From Candidatus Binataceae bacterium (lineage in GTDB: Bacteria > Desulfobacterota > Binatia > Binatales > Binataceae), in contig DATJMX010000030.1 in assembly GCA_035508495.1 (NCBI GenBank), positions 1 through 33,893 of the forward strand: a stretch of 33,893 bases of DNA, in the 5' to 3' direction. Below are positions 16,748-24,344 of the stretch, one piece after another. Position 1 is the first letter of the stretch. Each line of letters starts with the position of its first letter. A program made the position numbers and the translations under genes. The notes below the pieces were generated by a model. The model was not told the DNA's origin. It was given only the letters and a program-made list of their open reading frames with translations, and did no database searches.

Positions 16748-17842
16748 ATCTTTGCCGATTGCCGCAAGCTCGGCGAGTGTGCGCGGCTCATGACCAAGGT
16801 CGTGCGCCACGATCAGTCGCGCGCCATGCGGCAGCTTCGTCTTGAGCGCGTCGAGCGAGTTCTCCTCGCGGCGTTTAAGGGCGCCGTAGTCGGCGAGATT
16901 ACGGCGCAACTTGCGCTTGAGCGCGGCGGGAATTTTCGCGTCATCGACATCCGCGGCGTCGGGCACTTCGGCCATCACGCGATTGACGATCACGGCGCTG
17001 ATCGTGAGATCCGCCTGCTCCAGCGCGGTTACGAAGTCTGCCGCCTGTGCAATTCGCCCGGCCTCGGCGGTCGTGACCACGACCAGCGAAGTATCAGCGC
17101 CGCGCACCAGATCGCGGGCGCGCTCCGCACGCTCGGCGAATCCCGCGTACATCCCGTCGAAGCTCTGCACAAACGATTGCACGTCAGTCAGCAGGTTGAG
17201 GCCCGTCACGCGATCGAAGGCCGCGAGCACGGCGCGCGCCGCCATATCGACAAAGCGAAGCTGGCTGCGCAGGATTCCGCCCGGCGCGCCGAGCAGGCCG
17301 ACCGCGCGCGAGTTGAGCAGCTCCAGGAGCCGCCGCGGCGCATCGAGGAAGTCGATAGCCTCGGCCGCGGGCGGAGTGTCGAGCACGACGAGTTGCGTCT
17401 TCGCGTTGCCGGCGAGCTCGAGCAATCGTTCCATCGCCATGTAATCGCCGACGCCGGCCAGCGCGTTCGAGAGGTTGCGATAAATGCCGTTGGCGATAAT
17501 TGCGTCGCGCGCCGCTACCGATGACGCGTAACGCGCAACGATCGCGTCGAAGGTGCGCTTGGGATCGAGCCGCAATGCGCGCAGGCGGCCGGGCTTGTGG
17601 TGACCGCGGCGCGGCGTGCGCACCAGATCCAGCGGCACATCGCGCGGCTCCGACGCGTCGCCCTCGAGCCCGAGTGCATCGAGCAGCCGCGGCGCCGGAT
17701 CAACCGTCATTACATCGACCGTGTGTCCCGTCGCCGCCGCATGAATCGCGAGCGCCGCACTCATCGTGGTCTTACCAACGCCGCCAGGACCGAGACAGAT
17801 CAGCACGCGCCGGCCGTCGATCAGAAGTTTGTCCGGTGTCAT
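16733..17842 (-). CDS. ArsA/Get3-family ATPase lacking the signature lysine
   Basis: A 369-residue ATPase of the ArsA/Get3 (deviant Walker) group. The P-loop is GPGGVGKTT at 18-26: the catalytic Lys24 is kept, but the intersubunit signature lysine normally at the second position is Pro19. TVDPAPRLLDALG (switch-like region), VVLDTPPAAEAIDFLDAP and VIVNRVMAE are conserved features. It begins inside the stop of the upstream ArsA-like gene (ATGA overlap, 17839-17842), so the two are probably translationally coupled and may form a heterodimer. Mycobacterial Rv3679-Rv3680 is, from memory, a comparable pair in the same order. The cargo here is unknown; arsenite transport is not indicated. Confidence 0.88.
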   Translation of the reverse strand: MTPDKLLIDGRRVLICLGPGGVGKTTMSAALAIHAAATGHTVDVMTVDPAPRLLDALGLEGDASEPRDVPLDLVRTPRRGHHKPGRLRALRLDPKRTFDAIVARYASSVAARDAIIANGIYRNLSNALAGVGDYMAMERLLELAGNAKTQLVVLDTPPAAEAIDFLDAPRRLLELLNSRAVGLLGAPGGILRSQLRFVDMAARAVLAAFDRVTGLNLLTDVQSFVQSFDGMYAGFAERAERARDLVRGADTSLVVVTTAEAGRIAQAADFVTALEQADLTISAVIVNRVMAEVPDAADVDDAKIPAALKRKLRRNLADYGALKRREENSLDALKTKLPHGARLIVAHDLGHEPRTLAELAAIGKDLRFG

Positions 17843-18705
17843 GCCGCGGCCAGAGCCGGCTCCAGTGCGCGGCTCAATTGCGCGACTTCACGAAAGTTCA
17901 TCGCGGGCGTGAAGAGCATCGGCAGTACGATCGTCGCCAACCCCGCTTCGCGCAGCGTTTCGATTCCGATCACGGCGCGCTCGTGCGTGGCGTAGCGACG
18001 AATTGCGAGCTCCGCGTAAGCACCCAGGGGCGTAAGCGCGGCGAGCTCGGATGTATCGAAGAGCTGCTCTGGCGTGCGATTCATAATCGCGAAAATCGGC
18101 GCGGCGCCGAACCGCTCCCGAATCGCGGCCGCAGTTTCAATCGCCTCGCGAATCGCGAGATCCTCAGGCGTTACCGTGATCACGACGCCGAAGCGCGTCG
18201 GGTCGATGAGAAACTTCTCGACCGAATCTGCGAGGCGATTGAGCGCTCCTGCCGGCGCGATACCCTTGAGGCCGGGCGGCACCGACAGCAACTCCAGCGC
18301 GGAGCCCGAGGCGGGGGCATCGATCACGACGAAACGATCTTCGAGTGCCGCATCTCCGCCCATGATTCGCAGCCGCTCCAGCAACAGAAATGCTTCGAGG
18401 CCGGGTAGCGCAGCGGTGACGTAGCCGAACGTCCTGCTCTTCAGCATCCGGCGCGAAATCGCGCGCAGCGGCACGATTCGCTCAATAAACGCGGTGAGCT
18501 CCGAGCGCGGGCTGAGCGAAACGACTTCGAGCGCGCCGTGCGGCTGAGCGAAATCCGCGAGGATCGCGGCTGCCGTGCCACGCCCGTCGAGGTCGGCAAG
18601 GATCGTCGGCCGCCTGCGCGCCAGCGCCATCGCGAGCGCGGCGGCAATCGTGCTCTTGCCGGTGCCTCCTTTGCCGGTCACGAACAAAACGCGCGGCAGA
18701 TTCAT
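17839..18705 (-). CDS. ArsA/Get3-family ATPase, first of pair
   Basis: A 288-residue ATPase with the full deviant Walker A motif GKGGTGKST at 11-19, carrying both Lys12 (signature) and Lys17. A switch-like Asp lies in ILADLDGRGTAA and a second in VVIDAPASGSALELL. FAIMNRTPE corresponds to the adenine-contact Asn of the family. It is shorter than Get3/ArsA halves and lacks an evident helical cargo domain of full size. Its stop overlaps the start of the next ATPase by four bases. It heads a two-gene operon. Confidence 0.88.
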   Translation of the reverse strand: MNLPRVLFVTGKGGTGKSTIAAALAMALARRRPTILADLDGRGTAAAILADFAQPHGALEVVSLSPRSELTAFIERIVPLRAISRRMLKSRTFGYVTAALPGLEAFLLLERLRIMGGDAALEDRFVVIDAPASGSALELLSVPPGLKGIAPAGALNRLADSVEKFLIDPTRFGVVITVTPEDLAIREAIETAAAIRERFGAAPIFAIMNRTPEQLFDTSELAALTPLGAYAELAIRRYATHERAVIGIETLREAGLATIVLPMLFTPAMNFREVAQLSRALEPALAAA

Positions 18706-18917
18706 CGGCTAGAATCTAAGTGGCCGTGATGAAACAGTAAACCGCGATAGCACCGAGAGCCGCAGTGACGCCGTCCCGACGCGTACAGAATTTTTCACCA
18801 CTGATTGCTACCATGCGCGAGATGAACGTGACTGGCTTGGCGATATAGACGAGATTTGGAATGGGCGGTTCGACGACGCAGTTGAATTGGCTTACGAGAA
18901 TCGCCGACTCCGCGAAA
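18706..18917. other. Intergenic region with an open but startless frame
   Basis: About 212 bp between the ArsA pair and the HicB-like gene. On the plus strand a frame stays open from 18713 to its stop at 18971-18973 with protein-like content (for example DERDWLGDIDEIWNGRF), but there is no ATG, GTG or upstream TTG before 18887. It could be a gene remnant or chance. The ArsA promoter should also lie here. Confidence 0.3.
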
Positions 18918-19268
18918 TTAGGCTATGGCGGATCGGGCTGATTCAAGCGAGGCGTCAGGCAGCAAGCGGATAGGGAGCGAGCCGCAACTCGGGCGTGCGC
19001 TCAGGTATGGAGGCAGATCGAGCGAAATTTCGAGTTTCCAGCTTTTTTCGAAGACGGCCCAAAATTCTGGCGGCGTGCTCTCCAAGGTTGAGAAAGGAGT
19101 TTGCCCCTCTCGCTCGTCGTAGGATTTTTGAGCCCGGAACAGCGAAACTAGAGATCTCAGCGCCTCGTCCGGGGATTTTCCCTGCGCCGCAATGTCATAT
19201 TGAAGGCACTGAATTACGTACGTCGGTCTTTGGGTGAACAGGAGAAATTGAAGATTATTTGCAGCCAT
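18918..19268 (-). CDS. HicB-like small protein, orphan
   Basis: A 116-residue protein. The ATG at 19268 is chosen because GGAGGG lies eight bases upstream; a longer frame from 19322 adds residues with no such support. Residues 20-40 (QCLQYDIAAQGKSPDEALRS) match the pattern of HicB-type antitoxin folds, whose first strands and helix read CLExDIxxQGxTxxEAL. The rest (PPEFWAVFEKSWKLE) is not typical, and no DNA-binding domain is visible. No HicA-type toxin gene is recognisable next to it, so a toxin-antitoxin role is unproven; many solitary proteins share this fold. Confidence 0.65.
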   Translation of the reverse strand: MAANNLQFLLFTQRPTYVIQCLQYDIAAQGKSPDEALRSLVSLFRAQKSYDEREGQTPFSTLESTPPEFWAVFEKSWKLEISLDLPPYLSARPSCGSLPIRLLPDASLESARSAIA

Positions 19269-19276
19269 CGCCAGTG

Positions 19277-19282
19277 CCCTCC
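19277..19282 (-). promoter_or_regulatory. Ribosome binding site deciding the HicB-like start
   Basis: The minus strand reads GGAGGG here, eight bases before the ATG at 19268, which favours that start over one at 19322. Confidence 0.7.
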
Positions 19283-19356
19283 TACCCAGCGACAGTGCAG
19301 CCGGGCAGGTTTCTACCAACATTCTACGCCGTGCCGCGAATGATGACGCAATCGAA

Positions 19357-19590
19357 ATGACGCCGGTGCCTCACGCGTTCGACAGCATGCTGATTGCGAT
19401 TCCGCCGGAGGAGATCGTGCTCTTCAAATCGATCGTCGAGTCGTACGACAACCTCGCGACGATGCGCACGGAAGATCCGCGGCGCCATCACCTGCGGATC
19501 TATTTTGCGCCTGAAAGCCGCGGGGAGATTGAAGCGCTGCTTGAATCGCTCGACGGCCGCTTTCAGATTCGGAACATCGGCCAGGGCTAA
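19357..19590 (+). CDS. DUF4911-like small protein
   Basis: A 77-residue protein. Residues 18-60 (EEIVLFKSIVESYDNLATM, then a TEDPRRHHLRIYF strand and RGEIEALLESLDG) resemble the DUF4911 family: a single small domain in which a helix with an EGYDN-type motif is followed by beta strands and a closing helix. Function of the family is unknown. No signal peptide. It ends four bases into the 3' end of the convergent GH15 gene (shared bases 19587-19590). Confidence 0.7.
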   Translation: MTPVPHAFDSMLIAIPPEEIVLFKSIVESYDNLATMRTEDPRRHHLRIYFAPESRGEIEALLESLDGRFQIRNIGQG

Positions 19591-21983
19591 GTCACGTTCA
19601 CGGTGAAGTTCACGCCTTCCCAGCGATCGCCGTTCGCGTATCTGAAGGTGAACACGATGGCGCTCGTGCCGCCACTCGGCACTTCGATATCGACGTACTC
19701 GATTCCGATCGGTGTCGAAATCGCGAAGCTATCGTGCGTTGTTGACCAGTTGTCACTGCTCCAGTGAAACGTGAAGGGCTCAAGCGCCTGGATGCGCAGC
19801 AGGCCGCCCGCCGGAATCGAGCGCGCGCGGCGATTATGCTTCCAGACCTCGAACGGGCGGCGCGGAGCGCGGCTTTCCAGGTAACGGCGCGAGACTTCCG
19901 GAATCAGATCGAACACGCCGCCGTCGGCGCGCGACCTGAGAAGCTTGATGTACTCCGCATGCGCCCACATCAGCGGCATGGCGGCGCCGGTTTGGCGTCC
20001 ACGATATAGCAGCGCACGTGGGATGTCGTCGCCGTCCCATACCTGCTCGGGCAATAGCTGGGTCGAGTTGGCGAAGGCCTCCATCGCAAGCAGATACGGC
20101 ATAATGTCGCGGCCCGCCGCGAGCTCGTAATGCCCGCGCTCGCCGGTGAGCAGCGGCCACGGCCGCCCGCGGCCCCATCCGGTGAAAGGACCGCCGTCAT
20201 CGTGCTGCCCGTAGCCGTCGTGCGTGTAGCGCCGCCAGCATGGACCCTGGGGCAGATCGGTGCGGATTGCGGCATCGATCACGTGCACGGAATCTGTCAT
20301 CAGCGGATCGTTGGCGTTGCGAATCCCATAGCGTACGAGCTCCAGGAATCCACCATCAACGACTTCCTCGACGGGGAAATCCGCCTGCGAGCCGGGTGGG
20401 CGATTCTGAATATGGACCATCTTGCCGTCGAGCGTCTCGTCGGGATTCGGATCGTCGGCGGAAATCGGATTGATACGCACATAGTGGCGCGTGATGCCGG
20501 GGACGATCTTTCCGTGGTTGGTAACAGTCCACTGCTCGATGTGCGATTCGAGGAAGTCAGCGTATTCCTCGAGGAAGCGGCCCGTCAGCTCGTCGCCGCG
20601 CTCGCGTGCGAAGGCCGCAGCGCAGATCAATCCCGCGATGTTGCTGGCGAGCGTCGAGGGCGAGTAGCCGCTGTTCTCTTCCCAGCGTTCCTGCGGCGTT
20701 GCGGGGCCGTGCATGATGAGATACGCCGCGGCCGAGCGGACCAGAGGATAGGGATCGAAATCCTTGAGGGCGTTGAGGCGGTTGAGCCGCCAGGCAAGCA
20801 TGATTGGAAAGGCAACTTCGTCGAGCTGGATACCGTTCCAGTACGGCTCGCCGTCGATCCAGAAGTTCTGCGGGAAGCCGCCGTCGGGCCGCTGCGAGCA
20901 TGCGAGGTAGATTAACGCCCGTAAAGCAGTGGCAGTGTCGCCCGAGGCGATTAGTCCGGTCGCGCTGTTGACGAGATCTCGCGTCCACACCAGATGGTAT
21001 CCGCCGAGATCCTCGTCGCCCTTTGCTTCGCCCCACGGGATGCTGAGTGAGGCAATCATCGCGCCTGGATAGTTCTTGTCCTCGTGAGCGAGCAGCAGCT
21101 CGCGCGAGCGGCGATAAAGCGAGCCGCCATCGCCGGCCCACTTCTCCAGCGGATGCATATGGCGCGAGGCGCGGTCCCATTGCTCGAGAAAGCGCGTGTG
21201 ATGCTCCTCGAAGGGCGTGCCGAGTGACTGAAAAAGTGTAGTAACCGCACGATGGAGCGTGCGGCCGAAACCGATGCCGAGCTTGAAGGTATAGCCGCGG
21301 CGCAAATCGATCTCGCCGGTGAGCGCAATATTACCGTCAAGCGCGGCGGCGAACTCGTGGCTGAGCCCCAGATTGTGTCTGATGTCCTGCCATCCGTCAG
21401 TCGTGCCGACGTAGCCACATGAGCGCTTAGCAAAAGGTGCCGACGCGCCGAAAGCCAACCACGCGTCGGCCTTGTGAGCGGTCAAAAATTCGTGGCCAAC
21501 GATCTGCGTGACATTGCCGTTGTTGTTGGCGCCGCCGACCTCGAGATGCGGCGCGAGAATCGCGTACATGTGCAGCTTCGCGAGCAGATCGGGATCGCCC
21601 TCGAGCGTGACACGCATGATGACCGATGGTTGATGCGGATCGGCGAGAACTTCCTTGACGATACTGTAGCGCTCGTTGGGATCGTGGCTTTGGATACGCA
21701 CACCGAGCCCGGCCTCGGACAGGTACTCGGTCTTTGAAATCAGATGGCGCCGTTCCTCGTGGAAGAACGTCTCGCCATCGGTGATGAGGAACTGCAGGTC
21801 GCGCACTTGCGGCTGATCGATAGTCGGGAAGTAGATCTCGTTCAACACGCCGTTGGAGGCGGTGAACCATACGCGGCTTACCGATGAATAAGCCGTACAT
21901 ACGACGTCCTTGGCGCTGCGCGTCCATCGCGGATGGATTCCGGGCGCGCCTGATGCGACTGGTTTGTCGAGCAATGTAGCCAT
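19587..21983 (-). CDS. GH15 family glucoamylase / glucodextranase-like enzyme
   Basis: A 798-residue enzyme from the ATG at 21983; a longer frame from 22139 runs into tatC and gives an improbable Arg-rich N terminus. Residues about 1-270 form the N-terminal beta-sandwich of bacterial GH15 proteins, opening with HPRWTRSAKDVVCTAYS. The alpha/alpha-barrel follows with GGYHLVWTRDL, RPDGGFPQNFWIDG and IQLDEVAFPIMLAWRL (Glu389, candidate acid), then GRGRPWPLLTGERGHYELA (Glu615, candidate base). The family releases glucose from alpha-glucans such as starch, dextran or glycogen. No signal peptide or twin-arginine motif is seen, so a cytoplasmic location is likelier despite the adjacent tat genes. A GGGAAGG precedes the start. 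Confidence 0.9.
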   Translation of the reverse strand: MATLLDKPVASGAPGIHPRWTRSAKDVVCTAYSSVSRVWFTASNGVLNEIYFPTIDQPQVRDLQFLITDGETFFHEERRHLISKTEYLSEAGLGVRIQSHDPNERYSIVKEVLADPHQPSVIMRVTLEGDPDLLAKLHMYAILAPHLEVGGANNNGNVTQIVGHEFLTAHKADAWLAFGASAPFAKRSCGYVGTTDGWQDIRHNLGLSHEFAAALDGNIALTGEIDLRRGYTFKLGIGFGRTLHRAVTTLFQSLGTPFEEHHTRFLEQWDRASRHMHPLEKWAGDGGSLYRRSRELLLAHEDKNYPGAMIASLSIPWGEAKGDEDLGGYHLVWTRDLVNSATGLIASGDTATALRALIYLACSQRPDGGFPQNFWIDGEPYWNGIQLDEVAFPIMLAWRLNRLNALKDFDPYPLVRSAAAYLIMHGPATPQERWEENSGYSPSTLASNIAGLICAAAFARERGDELTGRFLEEYADFLESHIEQWTVTNHGKIVPGITRHYVRINPISADDPNPDETLDGKMVHIQNRPPGSQADFPVEEVVDGGFLELVRYGIRNANDPLMTDSVHVIDAAIRTDLPQGPCWRRYTHDGYGQHDDGGPFTGWGRGRPWPLLTGERGHYELAAGRDIMPYLLAMEAFANSTQLLPEQVWDGDDIPRALLYRGRQTGAAMPLMWAHAEYIKLLRSRADGGVFDLIPEVSRRYLESRAPRRPFEVWKHNRRARSIPAGGLLRIQALEPFTFHWSSDNWSTTHDSFAISTPIGIEYVDIEVPSGGTSAIVFTFRYANGDRWEGVNFTVNVT

Positions 21984-22044
21984 AGGGCAGAACCTTCCCG
22001 GGACCCTCCCGGCCCCAGATGCTTCGCCTAAGATGCCGCTCGCC

Positions 22045-22860
22045 TCAGACCGTTTCGGTACCCTCCGGCGCCGCCGGCACGGACTTCGGTGCGGGTGCCT
22101 CGGCCTTGAAGAAATACGCCACTCCGATACTGAGGCCATAGAGCAGCAGCAGCGGAATCGCTAGCAGGAACATCGAGATCATGTCCGGCGGCGCAATCGC
22201 CGCGGCGACGACGAAGATCGCCAGCACTGCGTAGCGGAAGTAGCGAATCATCATCGTGTAATCAATCAGGCCGAGTTTCGTGAAGAAGAAGGCAAAGATC
22301 GGCATCTCGAAGGTGATCGCGAACGAGAGCAGGAGCTTGGACGAAAACGCCAGGTATTCGCTGATACGAATCGTCGGGGTGATTCCGATACTCGCGTACT
22401 GGCTCAGGAAAAATGCGTAGCCGATCTTGAAGACGACGGCCCAACAGAAGTATCCGCCCAGCGCAAAGAACAACGACGCGAAGATGACAAACGGTCGCGC
22501 CAGCTTGCGTTCTTTCTCGTAGAGCCCGGGCGCGACGAATTTCCAGATTTCGTAGAACACCGCCGGGCTCGCGATGAACAGTCCGGCGATCAGCGCAACC
22601 TTGATTTTTGTGAAGAATGCCTCGGCGACGCCCGTGCCGATCAGCAGCACCTTGCCATGCGATACATCGCGGATCGGCCACGTCAGCGCCGAAAACAAAT
22701 TGTCGGCGAAGAGGTACGCGACGGCGAAGCCAACGCCGATCGCCACGAACGACCAGATCAGCCGCGTGCGGAGCTCGGTCAGATGCTCCACCAGGGGCAT
22801 CCGCGCCTCGGACGAGCTTTCCTCGACCACGACTGGAGTATTGCTATGCTCGCTGGCCAC
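22045..22860 (-). CDS. tatC: Twin-arginine translocase subunit TatC
   Basis: A 271-residue inner-membrane protein with six predicted segments, the core receptor of the Tat pathway for folded proteins. MPLVEHLTELRTRLIW at 21-36 is the signature cytoplasmic segment, and the first periplasmic loop carries FYEIWKFVAPGLYEKERK with conserved Pro and Glu. AIAPPDMISMFLLAIPLLLLYG closes the core in the last helices. The start codon is GTG. It lies 16 bp downstream of the TatA/B gene and about 60 bp upstream of GH15. Confidence 0.95.
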   Translation of the reverse strand: MASEHSNTPVVVEESSSEARMPLVEHLTELRTRLIWSFVAIGVGFAVAYLFADNLFSALTWPIRDVSHGKVLLIGTGVAEAFFTKIKVALIAGLFIASPAVFYEIWKFVAPGLYEKERKLARPFVIFASLFFALGGYFCWAVVFKIGYAFFLSQYASIGITPTIRISEYLAFSSKLLLSFAITFEMPIFAFFFTKLGLIDYTMMIRYFRYAVLAIFVVAAAIAPPDMISMFLLAIPLLLLYGLSIGVAYFFKAEAPAPKSVPAAPEGTETV

Positions 22861-22876
22861 GATCTGTGCGAAGCGG

Positions 22877-23107
22877 CTATGTTTTTTCGGTGGGCGGTTC
22901 GACGGGTTTTGGCGGCTCGGGTTCGACGCGGCGCGCCGGACGCATCGTGGTCAGGTCGTCATCGAGACCCTCGCTCAGCTCGCGCATCACCATGTTGCTG
23001 GCAGAGCGCAACTCGCGCAGGACCTTGGCCGCCGCGCGCACCATCTCGGGCATGCGCTCGGGCCCGAGCACGATCAACGCAATCGCCAGCAGCACGATTA
23101 TTTCCAT
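22877..23107 (-). CDS. tatB: Tat translocase subunit TatA/TatB family (TatB-like)
   Basis: A 76-residue protein with one N-terminal membrane helix (MEIIVLLAIALIVLGPERMP), an amphipathic helix (EMVRAAAKVLRELRSASN) and an acidic, Pro-rich tail. GPERMPEMVR is nearer TatB (GPERLP) than TatA (FGxxKLPE), and only one such gene lies beside tatC. I start at the ATG at 23107, since the nine residues before it would place charged residues ahead of the membrane helix. No separate tatA is visible in the window. Confidence 0.88.
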   Translation of the reverse strand: MEIIVLLAIALIVLGPERMPEMVRAAAKVLRELRSASNMVMRELSEGLDDDLTTMRPARRVEPEPPKPVEPPTEKT

Positions 23108-23220
23108 AACATCCCGGCTGATTCGCCCGTCCACGTTTTGATAGAGTCAGCCTTCATGGACGCGCGAATCGTTCCGCTCAGGTTCGCAAATCATCATAAC
23201 ACCAGCGCCCGGAGTCAACG
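23108..23220. other. Divergent intergenic region between tat operon and deacetylase gene
   Basis: A 113-bp spacer that should hold promoters for both directions. No clear sigma-70 boxes, operator palindrome or small gene is visible. A CGGAG preceding the deacetylase ATG by seven bases is a plausible ribosome binding site. Confidence 0.35.
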
Positions 23221-24264
23221 ATGCTCAAGACCGCGGTTGTAACCGACAAGGCCTACCTCAAGCATTTTGCCGGCCGGGCCCATCCAGAACGACCGCAGCG
23301 GCTGGAAGCGATGATCGAGATGGCCGAGACGATCCATCGGCCCGATTTGAAATTCATTTCCCCGCGCGCCGCGACGACCGAAGAAATCGCCATGTGCCAC
23401 TTCCCGGACTACATCGAGCAGATGGAGCAGACCGCGAAGGTCGAGCGCTACGACTTCGATCCCGATACCCATACGTGCCGCGATTCGTATGCGACCGCAA
23501 TGCTCGCGGCGGGCGGCGTTGTCACGGCAGTCGAGGCGGTAATGGATGGCGCGGCCGACAACGCGTTCGCGATGGTGCGGCCGCCGGGGCATCATGCGCT
23601 GCCGAATCGCGCGATGGGCTTCTGCTTTTTCAACAACGTCGCGGTTGCCGCCGAATGGCTGGTGCGCACGCGCAAGCTCCGGCGCGTGATGATCGTCGAT
23701 TGGGACGTGCATCACGGTAACGGTACCCAGGACATCTTCTATGAGTCCGATGAGGTGCTCTATTTTTCGACGCATCAGTATCCGCACTATCCCGGCACCG
23801 GCTCGCTGCAGGAGATGGGCTACGGCGCGGGCCTTGGCTTCAACGTCAACGCGCCGATGGCGGCGGAGTGGGGCGACGCCGAATACATGCGCGTGTTCGA
23901 CCGCTTCCTGGTGCCGATCGCGCGCCAGTTCAAGCCGGAGTTCATCCTGATTTCATCGGGCTTCGACGCGCACTATCGCGATCCTCTCGCCTCGATGCAG
24001 GTGACTGAAGACGGGTTCCTCAAGATGACGCGGCGGGTGAAGCGGCTCGCCGCTGAGTTGTGCGGCGGCAAGTTCGCGGCCGCGCTCGAAGGCGGCTACG
24101 ACATCGAGGGGCTGACCAACTCGGGCAAGGCTGTGCTTGAAGAATTGGGCCATTTCGCGGACGAGCCGATCGCGGTCGAAGAAGGGGGAGAGCGCGCCGA
24201 TCGGATGCTCGAGCGCGCGCGTCACAACATTGGAAAATTCTGGAACCTCGGCAGCTTCGAGTGA
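23221..24264 (+). CDS. Histone deacetylase family protein
   Basis: A 347-residue zinc-dependent deacetylase of the HDAC/acetoin-utilisation/acetylpolyamine amidohydrolase group. HPERPQRL at 21-28 is the usual N-terminal motif. The active site is complete: RPPGHHAL (H124, H125), VDWDVHHGNGTQ (zinc ligands D162 and H164) and SGFDAH (D249). EGGYD closes the pocket. Bacterial members deacetylate acetyl-lysine or polyamines, and the substrate cannot be predicted. No acetyl-CoA synthetase lies beside it, which weakens an AcuC label. The next gene starts 80 bp downstream on the same strand. Confidence 0.93.
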   Translation: MLKTAVVTDKAYLKHFAGRAHPERPQRLEAMIEMAETIHRPDLKFISPRAATTEEIAMCHFPDYIEQMEQTAKVERYDFDPDTHTCRDSYATAMLAAGGVVTAVEAVMDGAADNAFAMVRPPGHHALPNRAMGFCFFNNVAVAAEWLVRTRKLRRVMIVDWDVHHGNGTQDIFYESDEVLYFSTHQYPHYPGTGSLQEMGYGAGLGFNVNAPMAAEWGDAEYMRVFDRFLVPIARQFKPEFILISSGFDAHYRDPLASMQVTEDGFLKMTRRVKRLAAELCGGKFAAALEGGYDIEGLTNSGKAVLEELGHFADEPIAVEEGGERADRMLERARHNIGKFWNLGSFE

Positions 24265-24344
24265 TCGCGCCTCGATGTGTAACCTGCGCGTTGCAAGCGG
24301 CGTTATTCAAATCAGACCGATCACGATGAAAATGGGCACACGCG

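Noticed and set aside
18719..18823. Minus-strand frame of about 32 codons downstream of the HicB-like gene, considered as a HicA toxin
   Set aside because: Too short and lacking the HicA pattern of a conserved His and a Gly-Ser-His loop.
21984..22139. Longer N terminus for the GH15 enzyme
   Set aside because: The extra residues are Arg/Pro-rich, overlap the end of tatC, and the ATG at 21983 fits the family start and has a purine-rich upstream site.
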